From Bacteroides neonati (GTDB taxonomy: Bacteria > Bacteroidota > Bacteroidia > Bacteroidales > Bacteroidaceae), in assembly GCF_000499785.1 (NCBI RefSeq), contig NZ_HG726028.1, forward strand, positions 62,001-126,000: a stretch of 64,000 bases of DNA, in the 5' to 3' direction. Both the position numbers and the translations under genes were made by a program. Positions 26,055 through 33,003 of the stretch are shown piece by piece (the first letter of the stretch is position 1; every line of letters begins with the position of its first letter). The notes beneath the pieces are model-generated. The model saw nothing but the letters and a program-made list of their open reading frames with translations. It did no database searches and was not told the DNA's origin.

Positions 26055-27671
26055 TTATATTGTAGATTTTAGCAGAATGCCTAGATCCGTCAGTAAAAAA
26101 GGAATATCCCTAAGAGAATATTCTTTAGGAAATACACGGTTATTTATCCAAATAGAGGGTACTTTTTCGGCTTTTAATTTATCATTGTTTCTCAGATGTT
26201 CGGAGAAAAGATGAATGGTTTCTTCAGGAATATTATCCAGAGGATAGATTTTGAACAGCTTACTAATAGACTGTATTTTAAACCATTTTTTAATGATATT
26301 TAACCGAACTCCGGTGTTACCATTTTGCCTGAAAAGGTCAAAAAGATAAAGTTGTGGCTTATTCAGGTTATCATATTCAGGAGCTATCATACCGTCTAAC
26401 CTGATATGCCATTGGATAAATGAAGGATAGGTTTCCAGTAAATTGATTATCTCAACTGCGATATTTTTACAAGGATTGCATATCGGGTTTAGAAGAGTAG
26501 TAATAGTTACCGGAGCTTCCTCATATCCAATGGTCAGACTGTCATTCATCTGTTGCGGTATGATTTTCTGCCCGCTAAAAACAGCTGAGATTATAAGAGG
26601 AGTCCTTTTTAATTGCAAGGCAGATTTGCTTGTATTGAAAACCTTTGCTTGATTTTCCACAATACGCTTCATTAGAAACAGAACTCCTATACTAATGAAG
26701 AATGAGAAAAAAAGCGTTCGGGCTACCAAAACAAGGTCTCCGGAAAAGATTTTAATTGGAAAGAAAAAGAAAAGTATCACCTCAAATATAAGGGTAAACA
26801 TCGTACCCAGACACAGTAGACACCATTTTTTTACGACGATCTTTTGATAAAATATAGAAAATAAGATGAAAGGAGTGCTGCAAACGGATAAATAGAATAA
26901 AAGTTGTAGAACAGGAATCATGATGCCGGAAAAAGGAGCGATACATAATAGAATAATTCCCATCGAAAAATAGACAAATCCTATATCAGCCAATGCGACG
27001 TTATTAAATAGTTTAGAGACTTTGGACTCAACCACCTTTGTACAGTCAAATGCATCACCCGCGTGACAAAATGTGTCAAAAACAGAATAAGCTCCTTTCG
27101 ACTTCTGCATAAGCAAACCAACAGTAAACCAAATTCCTACTATTTTTAGTCCTAATAAGGTACTAAAGAATAGAAACGATTGTAGAGGAAGCGGATTTAT
27201 TACAAGCGTTCCAAAAACGAAGCATAAGGTAGCCAATACAATACCATATTCAGTCAGCCTACTTACAGGTTTATGAAAGATGTTATTCTCTGTTTTCTCT
27301 GACAGGACAATAATGCCATCCCATAATGTACAAAAATCATCCTTGGCGATCTTTATTTCTTTGTTGAGAAAAGCATCGTAATAAGTGACTTCTATTTCAG
27401 AAACTATATTGACCAATATAAACCGGTCTGTGCTATCTTCTTTGATATGGGCTATAGCAGGTGTTGTTGCTTTTGTGAGGGCAGTATAATCCGCCCGGTA
27501 TGCAGTTGTCTTTAATCCAAAATAGGTACATGCCTGTACGATGGATAGTATGGATGGAAAAGATGGGGCTGACTGCAACACCAACTGCAACTCTTTGGGA
27601 TCACATTTAATACCCATAAGTTGTAAGTGTCGCAGAACCAGCGGAACAAAATAGTTGTTTAATTCCATCAT
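26055..27671 (-). CDS. VKOR-thioredoxin fusion with inactive C39-like N-terminal domain
   Basis: A 538-residue membrane oxidoreductase expected to make disulfides in the periplasm. The N-terminal 115 residues look like a C39-fold domain (LVLQSAPSFPSILSIVQACT) but no Cys-His pair of the peptidase type is seen. About 140-330 is a VKOR-type membrane domain with Cys202 and Cys210 (FCHAGDAFDC) and the CLLC active site (284-287). The C-terminal part is a DsbA-like thioredoxin domain with CNPC (398-401). Fusions of this kind accompany Bacteroidetes C39 exporter genes. Two cysteines in the mature peptide make a substrate likely, by inference. Confidence 0.87.
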   Translation of the reverse strand: MMELNNYFVPLVLRHLQLMGIKCDPKELQLVLQSAPSFPSILSIVQACTYFGLKTTAYRADYTALTKATTPAIAHIKEDSTDRFILVNIVSEIEVTYYDAFLNKEIKIAKDDFCTLWDGIIVLSEKTENNIFHKPVSRLTEYGIVLATLCFVFGTLVINPLPLQSFLFFSTLLGLKIVGIWFTVGLLMQKSKGAYSVFDTFCHAGDAFDCTKVVESKVSKLFNNVALADIGFVYFSMGIILLCIAPFSGIMIPVLQLLFYLSVCSTPFILFSIFYQKIVVKKWCLLCLGTMFTLIFEVILFFFFPIKIFSGDLVLVARTLFFSFFISIGVLFLMKRIVENQAKVFNTSKSALQLKRTPLIISAVFSGQKIIPQQMNDSLTIGYEEAPVTITTLLNPICNPCKNIAVEIINLLETYPSFIQWHIRLDGMIAPEYDNLNKPQLYLFDLFRQNGNTGVRLNIIKKWFKIQSISKLFKIYPLDNIPEETIHLFSEHLRNNDKLKAEKVPSIWINNRVFPKEYSLRDIPFLLTDLGILLKSTI

Positions 27672-27677
27672 CCTGAT

Positions 27678-28520
27678 TTATTTATAATCCAATTCTATCA
27701 GATCGTATTGAATTACTTTTTGTGAATTATTCTTTCCCAGATCAATTCCGGTTTCCAATTCTATATATCCGTAAATATCGAGTAAATAACGCTTTTGAGC
27801 TTTCAAGAAATCTCTCCGGCTTGTTCTCTCGAACTTTTTATTACCTGTATTCGATTTACTGAAAATAATAGGTTCTCCCTCTACCTTTTCCAATCCATTT
27901 ATAAAATAATGGTATTGTTTCTGTTTATCATAAACCTCCAGGATTAATCCGGGTAAACCGCCAAATTTCCACGGGCCATCACTGATCGGTATATCAGTTG
28001 AAAACCAAGCGGTCCACTGTCTGCCCCGAAAGTTACATACTGCTTTTTGACAGGAATAATCCATAATGGTTTTGACGCTATCTGATATCTGCCAGTTTTG
28101 TGCATTTAATTCATCTTCATAGATGTAGTCTTGGGTAGATATACCATCCGTTACTGTCATCTTTCCTTGCGGATAGTTTTTGTAGACATAAGTTCTCATA
28201 CGTTTGTAAGGAAACCCGCCTTGAGGGATGCCTCCTTTTGCATCTGCTATAGCTTTTTTTAAAAGCTGACGCCTTATTTCTGATCCATCTTTAGCCTGAC
28301 TCAACGAATCACTCTGAAAAGTGTAATAACTATAACACTTAGAAAGAGTCTTTCCTATCTGAAGATATAGCAAATCTTTACTTTGAATATTGTTGAGTGT
28401 ATCTTTTAGATAAGTATGCGTATAACTACATTTTAGAGATGCTTCCCCAAGTACCTGTTGAGCTTTGCCATATACAAAACTAATTCCAATAGCCACTAAC
28501 ATAACAATCATTTTATGCAT
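27678..28520 (-). CDS. GLPGLI-family exported protein
   Basis: A 280-residue protein with a signal peptide (about 1-20). It carries the family signature WKFGGLPGLILEVYD (about 187-201) and the conserved upstream block QDYIYEDELNAQNWQISDSV followed by CQKAVCNFRGRQWTAWFS. The GLPGLI family is common in Bacteroidetes and its function is unknown. It is a close paralogue of the protein encoded directly upstream (28563-29396). The gene is inside the peptide export operon, 6 bases from the VKOR gene. Confidence 0.9.
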   Translation of the reverse strand: MHKMIVMLVAIGISFVYGKAQQVLGEASLKCSYTHTYLKDTLNNIQSKDLLYLQIGKTLSKCYSYYTFQSDSLSQAKDGSEIRRQLLKKAIADAKGGIPQGGFPYKRMRTYVYKNYPQGKMTVTDGISTQDYIYEDELNAQNWQISDSVKTIMDYSCQKAVCNFRGRQWTAWFSTDIPISDGPWKFGGLPGLILEVYDKQKQYHYFINGLEKVEGEPIIFSKSNTGNKKFERTSRRDFLKAQKRYLLDIYGYIELETGIDLGKNNSQKVIQYDLIELDYK

Positions 28521-28562
28521 TTCACCCAGTTTTTATAACACAAAAAGTCAAGCATAGAATAC

Positions 28563-29396
28563 CTATTTATAATCCAATTCAATCAGGTCATAGCGCATCA
28601 CTTTTTGTGGGCTATTGCTTCCCAAGTCAATCCCAGTTTCCAATTCTATATATCCACTCATATCCATTAGATAACGTTTTTGAGCTTTCAAGAAATCCTT
28701 TCTATTTGTTTTCTCAAACTTCTTACTTCCCACGTATGTTTGGCTGAACACGATAGGCTCTTTCTCCACTTTCTGTAACCCTATCATAGTGAAATAATAT
28801 TGCTGTTTTAGGTCATATACTTCCATTATTAATCCCGGTAAACCGCCGAACTTCCACGGCCCATCGCTGACAGGAATATTGGGCGCAAACCATGCAATCC
28901 ACTGTCTGCCTCGAAAAGTACATTCCGCTTTTTGACAAGGATAATCCAAAATAGTTTTTATACTATCAGAAATCTGCCAGTCTTGCGCATTCAACTCATC
29001 CTCATAAATGTAATCCTGCAATGAAAGCCCGTCCGTCACTGTCATTTTTCTTTGCGGATAGTTTTTATAAACGTAGGTTTTCATCCGTTTATGAGGATAA
29101 TCATTGGTATTAATCTTTTTTTTCGAGAATGCATTATTAAGATGTTCTCGCATTATCTCATAATAATTTGGCATAGCCAGTATGGAGTCAACCTGATTGC
29201 TGTAGTGACTATAGCATTTGCTTATTGTGGTTCCTATTTGAAGAATAAGTAAATCATCATTTTTTTTCTGTGATAATGTATCTTTTGTATATAAAAACCT
29301 GTATTGACACTTTATGTGAGCGTTGTCCAGTCTTTTTTGACTATATAAATCATGAAAACCAAACCATACTATCACTATGAATAAGTAATATTTCAT
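28563..29396 (-). CDS. GLPGLI-family exported protein, tandem paralogue
   Basis: A 277-residue protein with signal peptide (MKYYLFIVIVWFGFHDLYSQ) and the same blocks as its neighbour: DYIYEDELNAQDWQISDSI, CQKAECTFRGRQWIAWFAP and WKFGGLPGLIMEVYD. The two share long nearly identical stretches, clear evidence of tandem duplication. It is the first gene after the peptide, separated by a short terminator-like hairpin. ATG 29396 was chosen for the signal peptide; an in-frame ATG at 29441 would overlap the hairpin. Role unknown; the position suggests a peptide-binding or export accessory. Confidence 0.9.
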   Translation of the reverse strand: MKYYLFIVIVWFGFHDLYSQKRLDNAHIKCQYRFLYTKDTLSQKKNDDLLILQIGTTISKCYSHYSNQVDSILAMPNYYEIMREHLNNAFSKKKINTNDYPHKRMKTYVYKNYPQRKMTVTDGLSLQDYIYEDELNAQDWQISDSIKTILDYPCQKAECTFRGRQWIAWFAPNIPVSDGPWKFGGLPGLIMEVYDLKQQYYFTMIGLQKVEKEPIVFSQTYVGSKKFEKTNRKDFLKAQKRYLMDMSGYIELETGIDLGSNSPQKVMRYDLIELDYK

Positions 29397-29417
29397 ATTT
29401 TGAAAAAGTTTAATAAA

Positions 29418-29446
29418 AGAGGATGCATCATTTCGACACATCCCCT
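29418..29446 (-). terminator. Leaky terminator after the peptide gene
   Basis: On the minus strand AGGGGATG pairs with CATCCTCT (8 bp with one G-U; plus-strand 29418-29425 and 29439-29446) around a 13-base loop, followed by TTTTATT. It lies between the precursor peptide gene and the first GLPGLI gene and would raise peptide transcript over export genes, a usual arrangement for small peptides. Confidence 0.6.
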
Positions 29447-29455
29447 CAAACTATT

Positions 29456-29641
29456 TTAACGACAATGCTTGTTATAGCCATGACGAGCCCCTTCCATTGC
29501 ACCTTCACTTAAATCGTTGCTCATTACAATATTAATCAAAGTTTGGCAATACTCTTCTTTTGAAACTCCACCTTTGATTTCATTCATTTCTTGTAAATTC
29601 AATACTTCTAACATAGTTGTATAATTTAAATCCATCTGCAT
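29456..29641 (-). CDS. Double-glycine leader peptide precursor (bacteriocin-like)
   Basis: A 61-residue precursor with a double-glycine leader: LNLQEMNEIKGG ends at Gly24-Gly25, with Leu at -12, Glu at -8, Met at -7 and Ile at -4 as expected for C39 substrates. Cleavage would give a 36-residue core starting VSKEEYC with cysteines at core positions 7 and 35, ready for one disulfide. The core is rich in charged residues and not strongly hydrophobic. Start: ATG at 29641, or later ones at 29635 and 29614. It heads an operon with two GLPGLI proteins, VKOR-Trx, a TonB-like barrel, C39 exporter and HlyD. I do not recognise the core; antimicrobial or signalling function is inferred. Confidence 0.82.
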   Translation of the reverse strand: MQMDLNYTTMLEVLNLQEMNEIKGGVSKEEYCQTLINIVMSNDLSEGAMEGARHGYNKHCR

Positions 29642-30086
29642 AAAGAAGATAGAAAGTTAACAATAAGTTTTTTTTGTTTAGTTTCATATAGCTCGACAGC
29701 TACATCTCCTTACTCATATTATTGTATTTTCAGAAGACTTCCGATAACTACAGAATCTAAACCCGTTAGAAATTAGAGCTACCGTGTTTTAGTCTTTTTG
29801 CGTTGCCTTTTCTTATTCAATTTAATGATACATCGTGTTGATTGGTCTCATCGGAAAAATCGCTCTCCTGGCAAGGGAGGGCTTTTTATCTGGAATTCAA
29901 ACCATACGTATGGTCTGCAAAAAAATACAAACGATTTTAGATACTACTTAAAAACATCAATCACAATCACCTAAAAATCAGACAAATAAAATCGACATAA
30001 ATCATATTTTCAGATGTAAGCACGTTCTTTCGTAGCCTCTAGCCAAGCTTCTGAAAGTTCCGAACCAAGAGAAGCTACACCCAACA
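29642..30086. other. 445-base intergenic region upstream of the peptide operon
   Basis: No gene is visible. Near the peptide there is a small inverted repeat TAGCT/AGCTA (29689-29702), and further upstream a strong hairpin terminator (29855-29888). The peptide promoter must lie between them, but I see no good TTTG/TAnnTTTG pair. Confidence 0.6.
29855..29888 (-). terminator. Hairpin terminator upstream of the peptide operon
   Basis: GCTCTCC and GGAGGGC (29862-29882, one G-U pair) form a stem flanked by A5 and T5, so it can terminate in both directions. On the minus strand it would stop transcripts from the DUF3244 gene before they reach the peptide gene. Confidence 0.7.
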
Positions 30087-30496
30087 TTAAAAAATCGCAA
30101 AATATCCATACATAAAACCTCCTGTTAAATCTTTAAATTCTATTTTATAATCTCCATGAACAGAATCAACAAGGGATATAGATGAAAAAGACTGTTGCCA
30201 GCATGAATAAACTCATCATATATCACACCGAATTTGGTTATTATCTGTATAGAAACATCGCTAGAAAGTGATGTGAGCTCAATATTAAGTAAGTTGTTTT
30301 CAGAAATAGATGCAATGATCGGCATTACTGGAAGTGACCTATTCGTTGTATTCTCAAAACTTCTTTTCAATTCTACATTAATACAGTTATCTGGTGAACA
30401 AACTGACACTGTAGCAAAATCAACCATACTATATAACGCAAAGATGCGCAAAGGTATCAATAACAAAATGGTTAATACAAAAATAAAGTGTTTCAT
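30087..30496 (-). pseudogene. DUF3244-type exported protein with a frameshift near the C terminus
   Basis: The first 105 codons give a signal peptide and a DUF3244-like beta-sandwich (NRSLPVMPIIASISENNLLN, then DVSIQIITKFGVIYDEFI). In this frame the protein ends in an atypical tail at 30140. The next frame, entered after the T5 run (A5 at 30185-30189), encodes the expected family end, ISLVDSVHGDYKIEFKDL, and stops at 30087. One missing T in the run explains both: restoring it gives a 136-residue protein. It is therefore a recent loss-of-frame, a phase-variable run, or a sequencing error. A promoter (TATCTTTG, minus, 30526-30533, with TTTG 21 bases upstream) is intact. Confidence 0.75.
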
Positions 30497-30525
30497 AATG
30501 CATGTCCTTTTAAAGTTTGGTTAAA

Positions 30526-30558
30526 CAAAGATAGCGTCTTTAAAGCAATAAAATCAAA
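30526..30558 (-). promoter_or_regulatory. Promoter of the DUF3244-type gene
   Basis: TATCTTTG (minus, 30526-30533) is preceded after 21 bases by a TTTTTTG run, consistent with the Bacteroides consensus, and lies 30 bases upstream of the start codon. Confidence 0.6.
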
Positions 30559-30664
30559 AAAGAAGCTGGACAAATAACAAAAACATAAATAACTGGCAAT
30601 CTAACTATTAGCAAAAAAAGCCTATAAAAAAGGTGGACAAATGAGACTATAAAGCGAGCTAAAA

Positions 30665-32455
30665 CTAAAGATTAAGAATCAGTTTATCAAAAGGTGTTGA
30701 GCTATCAAAACCAATTTTAGCCCTTAATCGCTGTTTCCTCTTGACAAGCGCATCCATGGTAACACCCAAAAACAATGTTTGATTGGATTGCTTAACCCCT
30801 ATAAGAACCAGATAACAAAGACATAATTCAATATCAGAAAAGGCTTCCTTCGCCGGAAGCCTCTTTCGCAAAGAGCCACCTTGTATTAAATCAATAAGGT
30901 CAAAGAAAGAGCACCAATCCTCTGATGTTAACTGGTCGCACGCACTGTAATTAGGCTCGGTTAATACCAAAATAAGGATATGCAAAGCACTGTGGTAATT
31001 TAAATTTTTATCCGGATCGGAAATCTTGAGAAGAGATAGCGCATGCTTCATTTGCTTGTTAGCATGGAAAAGATTCCGATTATTGTTAATATATATTTCA
31101 GTTTGAGATTGAAGTTGCTCTATTTGAATCTTTAACTCACAAACTCGCTTCTCTTCTTTCTGCAATTCAATAGAGCTACCATCGACCGACTGCTGCAACG
31201 CACTTATTTTCTGCAAAGCAACCTTACGCGCATCAAGCAATTGCTTTATTTGATACTCATTTTCATTCACTTGTCGCGCAAAAGTTCTCTCTTTATTACC
31301 TCTTATACGCTTCTCCCGACGATAGAGGCAATACACAAAGACGAATAGACCGATGAGTATCAAAATCGCACTAAGACTCAGTACTGTAGTATAAAGTTTC
31401 GCATTATACAACAGTAGGTTTTCCTTCAACAAGCGTTCATTTTTGTATTTTTCTTCGATTTCCTTCATTTCAGAAGATAATCGGATGTTAGTCAAGGAGT
31501 CTGACACTATTTCATATTGACGGCTATAAGGCAAATTGAAGTCACGAACTTCTAAATCCCGCAGCTTTTTATAAGCTGCCAACCGTGTATAAGGCTGGAA
31601 ACTTTTAGTTGCTTTCAGTAAATAGAACTCAGCCTGCTGATATGAATTATTACTAAGATAATAGCTGCCTAAATTAAAGTAAATCGGATACTTATCACTT
31701 ACGGAAGATAATGATTGAAGTAACACCTTCTCTACATTATCTGATTTTCCCATGCGCCAGAGAGCACCTGTCCACTCAGCATTGATACCCGAATACTTCT
31801 TATGGTCATTCAATTGAAGTGCTACATCAATAGCATCCTGATAATAAAAGGACGCACTATCTAAAGATCCTTTTAAAAGATAGCATCTACCCACATCACG
31901 TAGTGCATAAGGTAGCATAGAAGAATCGCCTAATAACCTGAACAAAGATAAAGACTCCCTGTTCAGTCGCAGTGCATCTTGATACAAATCTTGATACAGA
32001 TACAATCGAGCCAACTGCGCACGTGACAATGCTCGGTATTTATAATCTTCGGTGGCATCAAGCACCTTTTTTGCTCTTTGAAAACAGCGCTGGGCTTCGA
32101 CCACCTTTTTCGCCTCACTATAGAAACGCCCCCAATAGAAAAAGGCTTTACCCTTATTCAAAGACTCAGCCTGCCGCTCGTAATAACTTACTGACACCTT
32201 TATCAATGAGTCGGTTGTTATAGGCAGATTTTTCTTATCCATAGCCTGAGTCAGCAACAAGCAATAATCTGCTTGCTGTCGACTAGAAAGCACTTTAGGA
32301 TCGTAAATCTTCTTGAGAAGCAATAACGCACTATCCGGATAGGTTTCTATACAAGATGCTGCTTGAGACAACCAAAAGCGATCTCCTTTGTTGTTTTGAC
32401 AACCGGCCATCACAATCAACAACAGCCATAAAATAATGTACTTTAGTCTTTTCAT
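30665..32455 (-). CDS. TPR membrane regulator with C-terminal HTH-like region
   Basis: A 596-residue protein: lipoprotein-type signal (LLLIVMAGCQ), tetratricopeptide-like helices (about 25-330), one membrane helix (TVLSLSAILILIGLFVFVYC, about 353-372), a coiled coil (KIQIEQLQSQTEIYINNNR region), and a C-terminal region with a helix-turn-helix-like pattern (IELCLCYLVLIGVKQSNQTL, VTMDALVKRKQRLRAKIG). Proteins of this layout are common membrane regulators in Bacteroides. Together with the adjoining island, it is the natural candidate to control the peptide operon. The DNA-binding call is inferred from pattern only. An operator-like box lies 112 bases upstream. Confidence 0.75.
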   Translation of the reverse strand: MKRLKYIILWLLLIVMAGCQNNKGDRFWLSQAASCIETYPDSALLLLKKIYDPKVLSSRQQADYCLLLTQAMDKKNLPITTDSLIKVSVSYYERQAESLNKGKAFFYWGRFYSEAKKVVEAQRCFQRAKKVLDATEDYKYRALSRAQLARLYLYQDLYQDALRLNRESLSLFRLLGDSSMLPYALRDVGRCYLLKGSLDSASFYYQDAIDVALQLNDHKKYSGINAEWTGALWRMGKSDNVEKVLLQSLSSVSDKYPIYFNLGSYYLSNNSYQQAEFYLLKATKSFQPYTRLAAYKKLRDLEVRDFNLPYSRQYEIVSDSLTNIRLSSEMKEIEEKYKNERLLKENLLLYNAKLYTTVLSLSAILILIGLFVFVYCLYRREKRIRGNKERTFARQVNENEYQIKQLLDARKVALQKISALQQSVDGSSIELQKEEKRVCELKIQIEQLQSQTEIYINNNRNLFHANKQMKHALSLLKISDPDKNLNYHSALHILILVLTEPNYSACDQLTSEDWCSFFDLIDLIQGGSLRKRLPAKEAFSDIELCLCYLVLIGVKQSNQTLFLGVTMDALVKRKQRLRAKIGFDSSTPFDKLILNL

Positions 32456-32566
32456 ATTTCACTTAGATTAAGCTTACCCAGAAAATGTCGTGTGTCATTG
32501 GTCTATCCCATACAATTAAGTATAAATAACAAGCACTTTATCCAAATAAAGTTGCCATTCACCTGT

Positions 32567-32585
32567 CTGTTGCAATATTACAAAA
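32567..32585. promoter_or_regulatory. Operator-like box upstream of the TPR regulator
   Basis: The 19 bases CTGTTGCAATATTACAAAA are identical to 20303-20321 upstream of the kelch gene. The core is a near-palindrome, so a dimeric regulator could bind both. Confidence 0.45.
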
Positions 32586-32789
32586 AGATCGGGAATATAT
32601 CTTGTTGACAATGGCTTTTTTTCTATTCGTTCCAGTAAACCATCCTCGCAAACATCAATACTGCTTTTTAAATTTCACTTCATTTTCAAAGACAGTCCAC
32701 TCATCTAAGAACCTTATCATTAAAAGATTACAAATAGTTAAATGATATAATTTATAACAGACTCACCTTAAAGAGCACTTATTTGGCTT

Positions 32790-32853
32790 CAACAACATCC
32801 CCATGTTTCATCCAACAACATCCGCATGTTATATACAACAACATCCCCATGTT
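32790..32853. repeat. Three-copy tandem repeat, 23-bp period
   Basis: Copies at 32790-32807, 32813-32830 and 32836-32853 read CAACAACATCCCCATGTT (the middle one has a G in place of one C). Each contains the inverted repeat AACAT/ATGTT around four bases, extended to 7 bp in the third. It lies about 340-400 bases upstream of the TPR gene start. Possibly a multimeric protein-binding site. Confidence 0.75.
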
Positions 32854-32939
32854 GTACAAGCAAAAGATATATGTTCATGCCACAAGCATACACCCATCAT
32901 GCACTCCAAGACAAGAATAACCGCAAGTGTACCTAATGC

Positions 32940-32977
32940 AGAAGCCCGAACACTCATTACTGAATGTTCGGGCTTCT
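32940..32977 (-). terminator. Hairpin at the end of carB
   Basis: A perfect 13-bp stem (AGAAGCCCGAACA at 32940-32952 and its complement at 32965-32977) with a 12-base loop lies 27 bases after the carB stop. No T-run follows on the minus strand, but strong stems without U-tracts are common terminators in Bacteroides. Confidence 0.65.
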
Positions 32978-33003
32978 TGTATTTACAGTATGTAAAAAAG
33001 CAA

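Larger units (their letters stand above)
32456..33003. other. 548-base intergenic region between the TPR regulator and carB
   Basis: No gene is supported. It contains the operator-like box (32567-32585), a 23-bp-period tandem repeat (32790-32853), and a carB-end hairpin (32940-32977). Confidence 0.7.

Noticed and set aside
17523..32455. Mobile element ends or integrase for the peptide island
   Set aside because: No transposase, integrase, att-like direct repeat or tRNA at the borders could be found, so transfer is not supported by sequence here.
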